Shown piece after piece: positions 28,531 to 40,658 of a stretch of DNA of 64,000 nucleotides. Below the pieces are notes generated by a model. It ran no database searches, was not told the DNA's origin, and saw nothing but the letters and a program-made list of their open reading frames with translations. The translations under genes and the position numbers were made by a program. Source of the DNA: Cognatilysobacter terrigena (GTDB lineage: Bacteria; Pseudomonadota; Gammaproteobacteria; Xanthomonadales; Xanthomonadaceae); contig NZ_SELT01000010.1 of NCBI RefSeq assembly GCF_004361065.1, positions 1 through 64,000 on the forward strand. The letters are read 5' to 3'. The first letter of the stretch is position 1, and every line of letters starts with the position of its first letter.

Positions 28531-30195
28531 CTAGGCCGTCGCCGGCGGCAGCGAGCGCTCGCCGCGGAAGGCGGGCAGCGCACCGACCATTTCCGCCAGG
28601 CTGTGCGCCAGCTCGCGCTCGGCCATCACAGCGCCATCGGCGCCGCGCTCGAGCAGGTATTTCACACCGGCATCGGAATGCGCGCGAGCGATCACGCTGA
28701 TCGTCGGATTCAGTTCGCGCAGTCGCTCGATGATCTCGCCGGACTCGAACGCATTCGGAATCGCGACCAGCGCCATCTGCGCGCGCTCCGGTCGCGCTTC
28801 GGTAAGCACCACGGGATTCGCCGCATGTCCGCGCACGGCGGGAATGCCCGCGGCGCGCGCGCGCTCGACGAGCGGCAGGTCGTCGTCTATCACGACGAGC
28901 GGGATGTCGTGTGCCTGCAACAGCGGGCCGAGTTCGCTGCCCACGCGCCCGTAGCCGATCAGGATCACGTGCGGGCGCTCGCCATCCGGCAGCGGCGGCG
29001 ACATCACCTCGATGGCTTCGGGCTTGCTTCGCTCGCGTCGCGCTTCGATGCGGTCGTGCAGCGCGAACAGCAGCGGATTGATGACGATCGACAGGATCGC
29101 GGCGGCGAGGATCAGGCTCTGCCCGTCCTTCGACAGCATGCCAAGCGACGCGCCGAGGCTGCCGAGGATGAAGGAGAACTCGCCGATCTGCGACAGGCTC
29201 ACCGCGAGCAGCCGCGCCGTACTCCCGGGCTTTCCGAGCAGCCGCGCCACACCCCATGCGGCGATCCCGTTGCCGAGCACGACGACCAGGAACGTCGCCA
29301 GCACGTTCATCGGTTCTTCGATCAGGATCATCGGGTCGAACAGCATGCCGACCGAGACGAAGAACAGGACTGCGAACGCATCGCGCAGCGGCAATGTTTC
29401 GCTCGCGGCCTGCTGGCTGAATTCGGATTCGCTGAGGATGACACCGGCGAAGAACGCGCCGAGCGCGAACGACACGCCGAACAGGTGTGCCGAACCGAAC
29501 GCGACGCCGAGCGCGATCGTCAGCACGCACAGCGTGAACAGCTCGCGCGACCCGGTGCCGGCAACGCGTTCGAGGATCCACGGAATGACGCGTCGGCCGA
29601 CCAGGAGCATGAAGACGACGAAGCCGCCGACCTTCGCGATCGTCATGACGATCGCGACGCCGATGTTTCCACCCTCGCGTCCGCCGAGCGCGGGCAGCAG
29701 CACGAGCGCGAGCACCATCGCGAGGTCTTCGACGATCAGCCAACCCACCGCGATGCGCCCGCGCGAGCTGTCGAGCAGGCGCCGCTCCTCGAGCCCGCGC
29801 AGCACCACGACCGTACTCGCGACCGACAGTGCGAGGCCGAACACGATGCCGGTGACGTTCGGCCAGCCGATCAATCGCGCGAGTCCCCAGCCCAGTGCGG
29901 TGACGAACCCGATCTGCACGAGGGCGCCCGGCACCGCGATGCCCTTGACGTCGAGCAGATCGCGCAACGAGAAGTGCAGGCCGACACCGAACATCAGCAG
30001 GATGACGCCGATCTCCGCCAGCTGCGGCGCGAGCGACGCATCGCCGATGAAGCCCGGCGTGAACGGCCCCATCAGTACGCCGGCAATGAGATAGCCGACG
30101 AGGGGCGACAGGCGCAGGCGGTGGGCGAGCCCGCCGAAGAGGAAGGCGAGCGCGAAGCCCACGACGAGCAGGGCGATGAGCGAGGTGTGGTGCAT
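28531..30195 (-). CDS. CPA2-family cation:proton antiporter with RCK-N domain (KefB/YbaL-like)
   Basis: A 554-residue inner-membrane protein. About twelve hydrophobic helices (1-390) carry family blocks LVGYLIAGVLMGPFTPGF and ILLMFGVGLHFSLRDLL. A cytosolic TrkA-N/RCK domain follows (about 405-520): HVILIGYGRVGSELGPLL has the nucleotide-binding GxGxxG, and IDDDLPLVERARAAG the acidic strand end. The overall layout fits YbaL/RosB better than glutathione-gated KefB/KefC, which have a longer C-terminus. It is upstream of and coupled to the sirtuin. The ion transported is not evident. Confidence 0.88.
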   Translation of the reverse strand: MHHTSLIALLVVGFALAFLFGGLAHRLRLSPLVGYLIAGVLMGPFTPGFIGDASLAPQLAEIGVILLMFGVGLHFSLRDLLDVKGIAVPGALVQIGFVTALGWGLARLIGWPNVTGIVFGLALSVASTVVVLRGLEERRLLDSSRGRIAVGWLIVEDLAMVLALVLLPALGGREGGNIGVAIVMTIAKVGGFVVFMLLVGRRVIPWILERVAGTGSRELFTLCVLTIALGVAFGSAHLFGVSFALGAFFAGVILSESEFSQQAASETLPLRDAFAVLFFVSVGMLFDPMILIEEPMNVLATFLVVVLGNGIAAWGVARLLGKPGSTARLLAVSLSQIGEFSFILGSLGASLGMLSKDGQSLILAAAILSIVINPLLFALHDRIEARRERSKPEAIEVMSPPLPDGERPHVILIGYGRVGSELGPLLQAHDIPLVVIDDDLPLVERARAAGIPAVRGHAANPVVLTEARPERAQMALVAIPNAFESGEIIERLRELNPTISVIARAHSDAGVKYLLERGADGAVMAERELAHSLAEMVGALPAFRGERSLPPATA

Positions 30196-30294
30196 GGGGT
30201 CGTCGGCAGTGATGAAAGGCCCGGCGGCCGTTCAGCACCTTAACCGCACGGCGTCTCCGTGATGTGGGCGCCAGAGCGCGCAGCGGCCCGCCGG

Positions 30295-30300
30295 TACAAT
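30295..30300 (+). promoter_or_regulatory. -10 element of yheS, possible leaderless transcript
   Basis: TACAAT ends 6 nt before the ATG at 30307, so the expected start is the A of the ATG. No Shine-Dalgarno precedes the gene. There is no good -35 hexamer at 17 bp. Confidence 0.5.
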
Positions 30301-30306
30301 GGCCGG

Positions 30307-32154
<1,848 letters not shown>

Positions 32155-32221
32155 TCGATAGGTGACCGTACGGCGGTCTACCCCTAGACTCGCGGGCTCA
32201 CGCCGAGGGGGAGGCTGGAGA

Positions 32222-34312
32222 ATGCACGTTCGCAAGGGATTGATGGTCGCCGCGCTCGTCGCCGCGACGACTGCCGCGGCCATGTCGATGAGCGCGGATC
32301 GATCGATGTGGCGCATGGTGATTAGCATGCTTGCGCGCACGAAGGCGGCGCCGGCGGTATCTGCACCTCGTCTCGCGACGGCCGCAGCATCCAGCGAGCT
32401 TCCGGCGCGCAACGGTGCAGCACCGAAGGTAGTGCCGATCTCGCTGACGCTGAGCGGCGATGTGCTGGGGCTTCCGGCAGGTCGTGCGCTCGACGGTGTC
32501 GACGTGGTCGTCGGTACGCAGCACGTATCCGCGGTCGTGAGTGGAGCTGGCTTCACTGCGACGACGCCGCTCATGAGGCCGGGCGATATGGTCGTGGTCA
32601 CGGCCACGGCCGGCGACATCAAATATCGCAGCGTGCTGGGGTCGATGGCGCGCCTGAAGGCGCTTGCGGCAGGCGACGGGGTCGCTTCGTCGGCCGATGC
32701 GCCGGCATTGCATGTCGGTCCCTTCAGTACTGCATTCGCAGTGCTCGAGCGAAACAGCCTGGGTGGGCGCGATGCGTCGAGCGATACGGAGTTTGAGGAC
32801 ACGCTCGGCACGTTCCTTGGTTACGACCTCGGCGTGGTCGCGTACATGCTCGATCAGTACGCGAGCGGGGCCCGGGTGCTTCCGCCCGGGTACGCAACCG
32901 GGTTCGATGTCGTCAGCGATCCGTCGCGGCTGGGTGTCGAGATCGATCCGGTGACCTCGAACGGCCACTACACGTGGCCGGCGGCGCTGACGATGTACAT
33001 GGCGGCCCGACCCGCACTAGCGCCGATTGCACGCGTCGACGAGATGCCTGCGCGACTGCTCGCCCGTTCGGGTAAACCGAAGGACGAGCTGCCGATGAAC
33101 ACCTACGCGGCGCTGCTCGATCGCCGTGACGATGGCCGCTTCACTTATCTCGACACCACGCCCGTCGCGGACAGCCGATACGACGGGGTTATCACCGCCG
33201 GTACATTCCGCCTCACGGCCGTCACGCCGTCCGCGCAGCGCCGGTTCGAAACAACGTCCTTCAGCCCCAGTACGCCGGTCGCGATCGATCGCACGTTGAA
33301 CGCCATTGAATGGCGTCGCCTCTACGACGGTAGTCGTGTGGATTACTGGCTCATCGTTTATCGCTGGCAGGACAGCTATCCGGATGTCCCGGCGCAGGCG
33401 CCCGTGCAGATCACGACGACTGATCTCATCGGCAGCACCGACTTTTCGGCACTCGTTCGTACGCAGGCGTGGTCGACCATCGCCAGCCAACGCCAGACCT
33501 TGCCTGTCCACTGTATGGGCGCTGCTCCGGTGTACACGCTGGATGTTTGCGACACAGCGCTCCACCGGTTCGACGCCGGTGGCGCCGGTGTGACCGAAGA
33601 CGTCGGCTACAAGGTGGACTCGCGCATGCAACCGCAGACGGGCGGCTACGGCGTGTCGTTCGCCTGGTCGACGACGTCCGACGGGGGCCTGCAGGTGCGC
33701 TACACGGATGGTGCGACCACCCTGTGGTCCGTCGATGGCGTGCCCGGCGTCGACGCTGTCGTGTACGCGGCCACCCGCACCTCCGGCGGCGTTTCCCGAA
33801 CTGCGTTGGGAACCGCAATTTCGGTCCGTGCCGAGACGGTGCCGTTCGACGTTGCGCGCGCGGCCGGCACGTGGCGATCCGGAATGACGCTTGCCTATCC
33901 GTCGACGTATCCGTCCGACAACGCCTCCATCGTGTGGACGCGAAACAGTGATGGGACCGGTGAAGAGGCGAATACGATCCTGTCGTCCACCTCGCACATC
34001 CCGCAATGGTGGTCCGTCATCGGCGAGCGCCTTTACGAGCGTCGAACCCGCGCGAAGATGGCCGATGGCAGCACTCGCTGGGTGAGCGACTGCGCGAGCG
34101 CGCAGGCGGCCGGGGCGACGCAGTGCGCGCCGTGGCGGGTCCGCTACTTGCGACCGCTTCGACGCGTAGGCAGCCGCCTATACGGGATCGAAGAGATCCA
34201 TCTCCAGAGTGAACTCAAGCCCATCGGCTATTCAGGGACCTACAGCGTGACGTCGACGACGCGGGCAAGCTTCCACCAGTGCGACGCCGGGAGCTGCGCG
34301 ACGGCCCCGTGA
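32222..34312 (+). CDS. Large secreted protein of unknown function
   Basis: I do not recognise this 696-residue protein. It starts MHVRKGLMVAALVAATTAAA, a signal peptide after a GGAG site. The body is rich in Ser/Thr/Asp/Tyr and beta-prone, with no membrane helix. Several Cys fall in close pairs (HCMGAAPVYTLDVC, DCASAQAAGATQC, QCDAGSC), which suggests disulfides and a periplasmic or exported location. No catalytic motif is apparent. It stands alone between yheS and the fmdB-like gene. G+C and codon use look slightly lower than in the neighbours. Confidence 0.75.
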   Translation: MHVRKGLMVAALVAATTAAAMSMSADRSMWRMVISMLARTKAAPAVSAPRLATAAASSELPARNGAAPKVVPISLTLSGDVLGLPAGRALDGVDVVVGTQHVSAVVSGAGFTATTPLMRPGDMVVVTATAGDIKYRSVLGSMARLKALAAGDGVASSADAPALHVGPFSTAFAVLERNSLGGRDASSDTEFEDTLGTFLGYDLGVVAYMLDQYASGARVLPPGYATGFDVVSDPSRLGVEIDPVTSNGHYTWPAALTMYMAARPALAPIARVDEMPARLLARSGKPKDELPMNTYAALLDRRDDGRFTYLDTTPVADSRYDGVITAGTFRLTAVTPSAQRRFETTSFSPSTPVAIDRTLNAIEWRRLYDGSRVDYWLIVYRWQDSYPDVPAQAPVQITTTDLIGSTDFSALVRTQAWSTIASQRQTLPVHCMGAAPVYTLDVCDTALHRFDAGGAGVTEDVGYKVDSRMQPQTGGYGVSFAWSTTSDGGLQVRYTDGATTLWSVDGVPGVDAVVYAATRTSGGVSRTALGTAISVRAETVPFDVARAAGTWRSGMTLAYPSTYPSDNASIVWTRNSDGTGEEANTILSSTSHIPQWWSVIGERLYERRTRAKMADGSTRWVSDCASAQAAGATQCAPWRVRYLRPLRRVGSRLYGIEEIHLQSELKPIGYSGTYSVTSTTRASFHQCDAGSCATAP

Positions 34313-34376
34313 CCGGGCGGTTGAATTCGAGCGCGCCACCCCCATGTGGCGTGCAGCATCTCCTCTGGTACCGCGC

Positions 34377-34733
34377 ATGCCCATCTACGCCTTCGAATGC
34401 GCCGCCTGCGGCCACGACTTCGACCGCCTGCAGAAGCTCAGCGACGCCGACCCGACGGACTGCCCGCAGTGCAGCGCGCCGCAGGTCCGCCGTCGCCTGA
34501 CCGCCCCGCAGTTCCGCCTCGCCGGCGGCGGCTGGTACGAAACCGACTTCAAGAAGGACGGCGACAAGAAGCGCAACCTTGCAGGCGACGGCGGGTCGTC
34601 CGGCAGCACGCCCTCCGGCGGTGCGTCGTCGTCCGGCGGCGACGCCAAGCCGGCGGCGCCTGCGGCGGGATCGTCAGGCAGCTCCGGCTCGACCTCGGGC
34701 AGCAGCTCGGGCGGCACCTCCGCGGCATCCTGA
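34377..34733 (+). CDS. FmdB-family zinc-ribbon protein
   Basis: A 118-residue protein whose first 45 residues form a zinc ribbon with Cys at 8, 11, 29 and 32 (MPIYAFECAACG, DCPQC). After QFRLAGGGWYETDFK comes a long low-complexity tail of Ser, Gly, Ala and Pro, often variable in this family. The start at 34377 is the first residue of the conserved motif. Together with aspS downstream, this zinc-ribbon gene forms a pairing common in proteobacteria. Function unknown. Confidence 0.9.
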   Translation: MPIYAFECAACGHDFDRLQKLSDADPTDCPQCSAPQVRRRLTAPQFRLAGGGWYETDFKKDGDKKRNLAGDGGSSGSTPSGGASSSGGDAKPAAPAAGSSGSSGSTSGSSSGGTSAAS

Positions 34734-34843
34734 ATACGTCGGCATCGAGCGGTCGACACCCGTCGGGCCGGGTCCGCGGCCCGCGCGGACGCTAAACTAG
34801 CCGGCTCATCCGCGCCCGCTTCCGGGGCGCCGCCGGAGTGTCC

Positions 34844-36616
34844 ATGCGTACCCAGTTCTGCGGCCTCGTCGACGAGCGCCTGATCGGCCAGACCGTCACC
34901 CTCTGCGGGTGGGTCAACAGCGCCCGCGTCCAGAGCCACCAGACCTTCATCGACCTGCGCGACCACGAAGGCGTGGTGCAGGTGCTCGTCGAGAGCGACC
35001 AGCCCGAGCTGTTCAAGGCCGCGGCCGAACTCGGCAACGAGGACGCCGTGCGCGTCACCGGCACGGTGCGCGCGCGCTACGCCGCGAACGACAAGATCCG
35101 CACCGGTCGCGTCGAGATCATTCCGACGTCGATCGACGTGCTGAACAAGGCCGACCCGCTGCCGTTCCACGCGCACGAGAACGCCGGCGAGGACATCCGC
35201 CTCAAGTACCGCTACCTCGACATGCGCCGCCCTGAGATGCAGCAGATGATGCGCACGCGCATCAAGCTGGTCGCGGCGCTGCGCCGCTACCTCGACGAGC
35301 GCGGCTTCCAGGACATCGAAACGCCGATCCTCACCAAGGCCACGCCCGAAGGCGCGCGCGACTTCCTGGTGCCGGCGCGCATGCACCCGGGCGAGTTCTA
35401 CGCGCTGCCGCAGTCGCCGCAGCTGTTCAAGCAGATCCTGATGATGGCGGGCTTCGACCGCTACTACCAGATCGCGCGCTGCTTCCGCGACGAAGCGCTG
35501 CGCGCCGATCGCCAGCTCGAATTCACGCAGCTCGACATGGAGTTCGCGTGGGTGTCGGAGCGCGACGTGCAGGACACGGTCGAGGACATGATCCGCAGCG
35601 TGTTCCGCGACGTCATCAACGTCGAACTCGATGCCGAATTCCCGCGCATGACCTATGCCGAGGCGATGCGTCGCTACGGTTCGGACAAGCCGGACCTGCG
35701 CATCGCGATCGAGTTCACCGACATCGCGGAGCTGGTCAAGAACTGCGAGTTCAAGGTGTTCACCGACTGGGCGAACCACGCCGACGGCCGCGTGATCGCG
35801 CTGCGTGCACCGGGCGGCGCGCAGCTGTCGCGCAAGCAGATCGACGAGCTCGGCGCGCATGCCGCGAAGTACGGCGCAAAGGGCGTCGCGTGGATGAAGA
35901 TCGAGGACGCCTCGAAGGGCCGCGAGGGCATCAATTCGCCGATCGCAAAGTTCCTCGACGACGCCACGCTCGACGCCATCCTGCGCGCCACGCAGGCGAA
36001 CACCGGCGACGCGATTTTCTTCGGTGCGGCGACGTACAAGTCCGCATCCGACTTCATGGGCGCGCTGCGCCTGAAGCTCGGCAAGGACCTCGGACTGGTG
36101 CAGGACGGCTGGAAGCCGCTGTGGGTTACGGACTTCCCGATGTTCGAGTGGGACGAGGAAGAGCAGCGCTACGTAGCGCTGCACCACCCGTTCACCGCGC
36201 CGAGCGTCGACGACGAGGCCGACCTGCGCGCGAACGCCGCGACGGCGGTGTCGCGCGGCTACGACATGGTGCTCAACGGCAACGAGATCGGCGGCGGTTC
36301 GATCCGCATCCATCGCTCGTCGATGCAGTCGGCCGTGTTCGACCTGCTCGGCATCGGCCGCGAGGAAGCCGAGCTCAAGTTCGGCTTCCTGCTGGAAGCG
36401 CTGCGCTACGGCGCGCCGCCGCACGGCGGCATTGCATTCGGCATCGACCGCATCGCCGCGCTGATGGCGGGCACCGAGTCGATCCGCGACGTCATTCCGT
36501 TCCCGAAGACGACATCGGCCCAGTGCCTCATGACCGGCGCGCCGTCGCCGATCCCGGATGCGCAGCTGGCGGAAGTGCACATCGCAGTGCGTCCGCGCGA
36601 GGCGAAGGCGGAGTGA
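34844..36616 (+). CDS. aspS: Aspartyl-tRNA synthetase
   Basis: Charges tRNA-Asp. It has 590 residues, the same as E. coli AspRS. The N-terminal OB-fold anticodon domain starts [20 protein letters not shown]. The class II core has motif 2 ([20 protein letters not shown]) and motif 3 ([10 protein letters not shown]). The bacterial GAD insertion lies between. Its -10-like TAAACT is at 34793-34798. The stop overlaps the start of the next gene by one base (TGATG). Whether it also charges tRNA-Asn cannot be decided here. Confidence 0.97.
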   Translation: MRTQFCGLVDERLIGQTVTLCGWVNSARVQSHQTFIDLRDHEGVVQVLVESDQPELFKAAAELGNEDAVRVTGTVRARYAANDKIRTGRVEIIPTSIDVLNKADPLPFHAHENAGEDIRLKYRYLDMRRPEMQQMMRTRIKLVAALRRYLDERGFQDIETPILTKATPEGARDFLVPARMHPGEFYALPQSPQLFKQILMMAGFDRYYQIARCFRDEALRADRQLEFTQLDMEFAWVSERDVQDTVEDMIRSVFRDVINVELDAEFPRMTYAEAMRRYGSDKPDLRIAIEFTDIAELVKNCEFKVFTDWANHADGRVIALRAPGGAQLSRKQIDELGAHAAKYGAKGVAWMKIEDASKGREGINSPIAKFLDDATLDAILRATQANTGDAIFFGAATYKSASDFMGALRLKLGKDLGLVQDGWKPLWVTDFPMFEWDEEEQRYVALHHPFTAPSVDDEADLRANAATAVSRGYDMVLNGNEIGGGSIRIHRSSMQSAVFDLLGIGREEAELKFGFLLEALRYGAPPHGGIAFGIDRIAALMAGTESIRDVIPFPKTTSAQCLMTGAPSPIPDAQLAEVHIAVRPREAKAE

Positions 36617-38010
36617 TGTCCCCGGCGTCCGGAGGTCGCTATACGGCCGGTCCGGACGTCCGACCGCAGCCTACGGACAAGTGGTGGCGCGGTGCGGCGG
36701 CTCTCGCGGTAGTTGCGTTTCTCGTGTCGTTCGCGGTTCGCGCGTACTTCGTAACGCAGGTCACGGTGCGTTCGCCGACCGGAGGCGATGCCGGCCAGTA
36801 CGTCGCCTACGCACTGAACCTGTATCGACATGCTACGTTCGCGATGACGGCAGAAGGGTTGCCGCTGGTGCCCGATGCATGGCGATCACCGGGCTACCCG
36901 GCATTTCTCGCTGCACTGTTTGCAGCGTTCGGGCTGGACCAGGCCTACATGCCGATCCTCGTCGCGCAAGCGTTGCTTGGCGCGCTGACAGTGGCCTTCG
37001 CTGCCCTACTTGCACAGCGCGTCGCGGGGCGTCCTGCAGCGATCGCAGTCGCCGTCCCCGGGGCGTTCTGGCCGCATCTCGTTGCAAGCAGCGCTTACCT
37101 GTTGTCAGAGGTGCTGTACGGCGCCCTTGTCGTCGTGCCCCTGTGGTGGCTGTCGACGCTCGACGCCGTGCGCGCCTCGCGTAGGTCAGCAGGTGCGGGC
37201 CTGCTTGCGGGTTTGGCATGGCTCACTAATCCGGTGAGTGCCGTCATCTGGGTTTTAGCGGCGATCGTGCTTGCCATTCGTGGCAGGCGGCGTTGTGCGC
37301 TCGTATTTCTCCTCACGTTCCTGATGGCGCCGATTGGTTGGTCGGTGCGCGACGCCGTATCCGTTCACTCGGACGGGCCGGGTTCGTCCGATCGCGCGTG
37401 GATGAACTTCGTGCAGGGATCGCATCCCGAGTATCACGTCGTGCATTGGTCTCGTCTCGCAAATGCGATGACGCCGGCGGGCGTGGAGGCCTGGAACGAG
37501 ATCGACGCCGAGATTGCGGTGGGTACGCAGTCGCGCCGAGCGGGCCTAGCGCGCGTCACCTCGCGGCTGATGCAGACACCAGGTGAATCGCTGCGCTGGT
37601 ACCTCTTGGAAAAGCCGGCGACGCTCTGGGGCTGGGATATTCGAGTTGGCCAAGGCGGCTTCTACGTGTTCCCGACGTACAACTCGCCCTACGAACGCAA
37701 TGCGTTCTTCAGGGTGGTAGCGTCCATCTGTTTCGGGCTGAACGCCTTGATCGGACTTGCAGCGCTGGCGGGCGTCGTACTGGTCGTGGTTCGCGCCGCC
37801 CGGCGTCAGACCCGAGAGAACGTGACGCTGGGTGAAGCATTGGTCGCGGCAACGCTCATTGCCGCAACAGCCGTGCATATGGTTCTGCAAGCCGAGCCTC
37901 GCTACGCGGTGCCGTATCGGATGGTTGAATTCATCGCGGCGGCGATCGCGACGCGTGCCGTCGTCCAATGGTTCATCGCGCACCGCCGAAATCGGGAGGG
38001 CATGCTTTGA
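36616..38010 (+). CDS. Polytopic GT39/PMT-like glycosyltransferase
   Basis: A 464-residue integral membrane protein with about nine to ten helices and the acidic first loop GGDAGQYVAYALNLY of lipid-sugar-dependent glycosyltransferases. AWRSPGYPAFLAALFA and AEPRYAVPYRMVEF are typical motifs of this group. It starts in a TGATG overlap with aspS. It ends in a TTGA overlap with the acetyltransferase, so aspS, this gene and the acetyltransferase may share a message. Its codon use is less GC-extreme than that of aspS. Substrate unknown. Confidence 0.82.
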   Translation: MSPASGGRYTAGPDVRPQPTDKWWRGAAALAVVAFLVSFAVRAYFVTQVTVRSPTGGDAGQYVAYALNLYRHATFAMTAEGLPLVPDAWRSPGYPAFLAALFAAFGLDQAYMPILVAQALLGALTVAFAALLAQRVAGRPAAIAVAVPGAFWPHLVASSAYLLSEVLYGALVVVPLWWLSTLDAVRASRRSAGAGLLAGLAWLTNPVSAVIWVLAAIVLAIRGRRRCALVFLLTFLMAPIGWSVRDAVSVHSDGPGSSDRAWMNFVQGSHPEYHVVHWSRLANAMTPAGVEAWNEIDAEIAVGTQSRRAGLARVTSRLMQTPGESLRWYLLEKPATLWGWDIRVGQGGFYVFPTYNSPYERNAFFRVVASICFGLNALIGLAALAGVVLVVVRAARRQTRENVTLGEALVAATLIAATAVHMVLQAEPRYAVPYRMVEFIAAAIATRAVVQWFIAHRRNREGML

Positions 38011-38528
38011 CTCCGACTATCCGCCGCGCCACGGTGGACGACGCCGCGACGCTGTCCGCGCTCGCGACCGCCACGTTCGTCGAGACTTTCGGGCATCTGT
38101 ATCCGCCCGAGGATCTGCAGGCGTTTCTCGATGACGCGTACGCCGTCGAGAAGCAGGCGGTGATCCTGTCGCATCCCGATTACGCGGTGTGGTTCCTCGA
38201 GGCGGATGGTCGCGCGGTCGGTCACTGCGCCGCGGGTCCGTGCGGCCTGCCGCATCCGGACGTCGCGCAAGGTGATCGCGAGTTGAAGCGTCTCTACGTG
38301 CTGCGCGAATTCCAGAACGGCGGCGCGGGGCGGCGTCTGATGGACACCGCGATGGCGTGGTTGGAGCGCGATGGCCCGCGCACGCTGTGGCTCGGCGTGT
38401 GGAGCGAGAACCTCGGGGCGCAGCGCTTCTATGCGCGGTACGGCTTCGAGAAAGTCGGCACCTACGAGTTCCCGGTTGGCCGCGTGCGCGACCTGGAGTT
38501 CATCCTGCGACGCCCAGCGCGCGACTGA
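38007..38528 (+). CDS. GNAT-family N-acetyltransferase
   Basis: A 173-residue acetyl-CoA-dependent acetyltransferase: motif A is LKRLYVLREFQNGGAGRRLM (acetyl-CoA pyrophosphate loop), and motif B is WLGVWSENLGAQRFYARYGF. I use the TTG at 38007, which overlaps the upstream stop and follows GGGAGGG by 6 nt; the longer frame at 37968 is less likely. The acceptor could be a protein, an amine or an antibiotic. Confidence 0.87.
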   Translation: MTPTIRRATVDDAATLSALATATFVETFGHLYPPEDLQAFLDDAYAVEKQAVILSHPDYAVWFLEADGRAVGHCAAGPCGLPHPDVAQGDRELKRLYVLREFQNGGAGRRLMDTAMAWLERDGPRTLWLGVWSENLGAQRFYARYGFEKVGTYEFPVGRVRDLEFILRRPARD

Positions 38529-38606
38529 TCCCACCGGTCCGTCCGGCGCGTCCATGCGCCGATCGTCACCCTTGCACCACGCGAGGCGCGGCCCGATGTC
38601 GCGGTG

Positions 38607-39221
38607 ATGACGACTTCCCGCGTTCTGCTGATCCACGGCCTCTGGATGCGACCCCCGTCGATGGGCCTGCTCGCGCGACGACTCGCGCGCGATGGCTTCG
38701 AGGTCGACTACGTCGGTTACGCGAGTTCGAAGGATCGGGTGACGCGGGCCTTGCGCTCGCTCGCTGACGCCGTCGGCGAAACGCCCTGCCACGTCGTCGG
38801 CCACAGCCTCGGTGGCCTCGTCACGCTGGCTGCGCTCGAGGCCGAGCCCGGGCTGCCGGTCGAGCGCGTCGTCTGCCTCGGGTCGCCGCTGTGCGGCAGC
38901 GCGGCGGCGAACAGAACGGCGCGACTGCCGGTGGTCGGGCGCTGGCTGGGCCATAGCCGGCATCTGCTGCGCGACGGCTGCCGGCCGTGGCGTGGGCGCC
39001 AGCAGGTCGGCTCCATCGCCGGCTCCCTGGGCTTCGGGCTCGGGCGGGTCGTCGGGCGCCTGCAGGGGCCGAACGACGGCACGGTCGCCGTGTCCGAAAC
39101 CCGGCTCGAGGGGCTGACCGACCACGTCGCCGTCCACGCCACCCACAGCGGCCTCGTCCTGTCGCCGACCGCCGCCCGGCAGGTCACCGCGTTCCTGCGC
39201 GAAGGCCGTTTCATCCACTGA
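38607..39221 (+). CDS. Small alpha/beta hydrolase (lipase-like)
   Basis: A 204-residue alpha/beta-hydrolase with [14 protein letters not shown] (oxyanion region), nucleophile elbow GHSLGG and a C-terminal THSGLVLS that supplies the catalytic His. It resembles the short lipase-type esterases found in proteobacteria, without a signal peptide. The ATG at 38607 is preferred over the GTG three bases upstream. The gene is weakly linked to its neighbours (78-80 bp gaps). Confidence 0.85.
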   Translation: MTTSRVLLIHGLWMRPPSMGLLARRLARDGFEVDYVGYASSKDRVTRALRSLADAVGETPCHVVGHSLGGLVTLAALEAEPGLPVERVVCLGSPLCGSAAANRTARLPVVGRWLGHSRHLLRDGCRPWRGRQQVGSIAGSLGFGLGRVVGRLQGPNDGTVAVSETRLEGLTDHVAVHATHSGLVLSPTAARQVTAFLREGRFIH

Positions 39222-39301
39222 ACAGGCGCCCGGCGCGGCCGGTGGCGAGCGGCCGATCCGGTAAAATCCGCGCCCCGTTTCCTGTTGTCCGGATGTGCCC
39301 G

Positions 39302-40033
39302 ATGGGTCGTGGTCCCTCGATCGAAGCCCGCAAGAACGCCGTCGACGCCATTCGCGGCAAGATCTTCACCAAGGTGATCCGCGAGATCGGCGTGGCTGCG
39401 CGCATGGGTGGCGGCGATCCGTCCGGCAATCCGCGCCTGCGCGCCGCGATCGACCGCGGCCTCGACGTCAACATGTCGAAGGACGTCATCGAGCGTGCGA
39501 TCAAGAAAGCGACGGGCGAACTCGAAGGCGTCACCTACGAAGAGATCCGCTACGAGGGCTATGCGCCCGGCGGCGTCGCGGTGATCGTCGACTGCCTCAC
39601 CGACAACAAGGTGCGCACCGTCGCCGACGTCCGCCACGCGTTCTCGAAGTTCGGCGGCAACCTCGGCACCGACGGCTCGGTCGCCTTCATGTTCCACAAG
39701 CGCGGCGTGATCTGGTTCGGCGAGGGCGCGGACGAAGACCGCATCACCGAAGCGGCGATCGAGGCCGGCGCCGACGACATCGTCGTGTATCCGGAAGACG
39801 GCTCGATCGACGTGCTCACCGCGCCCGAATCGTTCGCCGACGTGAAGGCCGCGCTCGAAGCGGCGGGCCTCACGCCCGGCGAGGCGCAGGTCACGATGCG
39901 CGCGGAAAACAACGTCAAGGTCGAAGGCGACACGGCCAAGCAGGTCGCCAAGCTGCTCGCCTGGCTCGAGGAGCTCGACGACGTGCAGCACGTCTATTCG
40001 AACGCCGAGCTGGGCGAGGACGCGTACGCCTGA
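39302..40033 (+). CDS. yebC: YebC/PmpR-type translation and regulatory factor
   Basis: A cytosolic protein of the YebC family, shown in other bacteria to help ribosomes through proline stretches and earlier described as a transcriptional regulator. It has 243 residues. The start [20 protein letters not shown] differs from the common MAGHSKWANI form and is typical of xanthomonads. Further blocks are [20 protein letters not shown] and [21 protein letters not shown] element at 39262-39267 is a likely -10. Upstream of ruvC by 16 bp, in the usual yebC-ruvC order. Confidence 0.95.
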   Translation: MGRGPSIEARKNAVDAIRGKIFTKVIREIGVAARMGGGDPSGNPRLRAAIDRGLDVNMSKDVIERAIKKATGELEGVTYEEIRYEGYAPGGVAVIVDCLTDNKVRTVADVRHAFSKFGGNLGTDGSVAFMFHKRGVIWFGEGADEDRITEAAIEAGADDIVVYPEDGSIDVLTAPESFADVKAALEAAGLTPGEAQVTMRAENNVKVEGDTAKQVAKLLAWLEELDDVQHVYSNAELGEDAYA

Positions 40034-40049
40034 CCGGCGCCGCATCGAC

Positions 40050-40577
40050 GTGATCCGCATCCTCGGTATCGATCCGGGCTCGCAGCGCACCGGCGTCGGC
40101 TTCGTCGACGTCGACGCGACGGGCCGCTGCACCTACGTGTCGGCGCACACGCTCAAGCTGCTCGACGCCGAGGATTTCCCGAAGCGCCTCGGCCTGCTCT
40201 GCGAAGGCCTGGACGCGCTCATCGACGAGTGGAAACCGCAGCACGTCGCCATCGAAACCGTCTTCATGGACAAGTCCGCGACGAGCGCGCTCAAGCTCGG
40301 GCACGCGCGCGGGGCGGCGATCGCGACGGTGGTGCGTCGCGGCCTCGGCGTCAGCGAATACGCGCCGCGACTGATCAAGCAGTCGCTGGTGGGGCGCGGC
40401 GCGGCCGACAAGCAGCAGGTGCAGCACATGGTCCGCCTGCTGTTGAACCTGCCCGACCAGAAGCTGCAGGCCGACGCCGCGGACGCGCTGGCCGTCGCGC
40501 TGACCCACGCGCACATGAGCGCGACCGCCGGGCGCACCGGTATCGATCTCGCCCATCTGCGCCGGCGCGGCGCCTGA
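40050..40577 (+). CDS. ruvC: Holliday junction endonuclease RuvC
   Basis: Cuts Holliday junctions after RuvAB branch migration. It has 175 residues from a GTG start. Acidic catalytic residues are visible: D8 in [10 protein letters not shown], Glu in VAIETVF and the Asp pair in [12 protein letters not shown]. The fold is RNase-H like. It is cotranscribed with yebC. A 139-bp spacer follows before ruvA. Confidence 0.96.
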   Translation: MIRILGIDPGSQRTGVGFVDVDATGRCTYVSAHTLKLLDAEDFPKRLGLLCEGLDALIDEWKPQHVAIETVFMDKSATSALKLGHARGAAIATVVRRGLGVSEYAPRLIKQSLVGRGAADKQQVQHMVRLLLNLPDQKLQADAADALAVALTHAHMSATAGRTGIDLAHLRRRGA

Positions 40578-40586
40578 GACACGGCC

Positions 40587-40658
40587 ATGACACCGTCGAC
40601 GTCGAAACGGGCGCACAATGCGCGCCGCCGCGAAGCCGGCACGGGGGATCGGGCATGA
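40587..40658 (+). CDS. Possible 23-residue ORF between ruvC and ruvA
   Basis: ATG at 40587, reading [20 protein letters not shown] then DRA, a strongly basic peptide. It overlaps the next tiny ORF as ATGA. It could be spurious. The tight overlaps suggest that ribosomes may pass from ruvC to ruvA through these frames. Confidence 0.2.
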   Translation: MTPSTSKRAHNARRREAGTGDRA

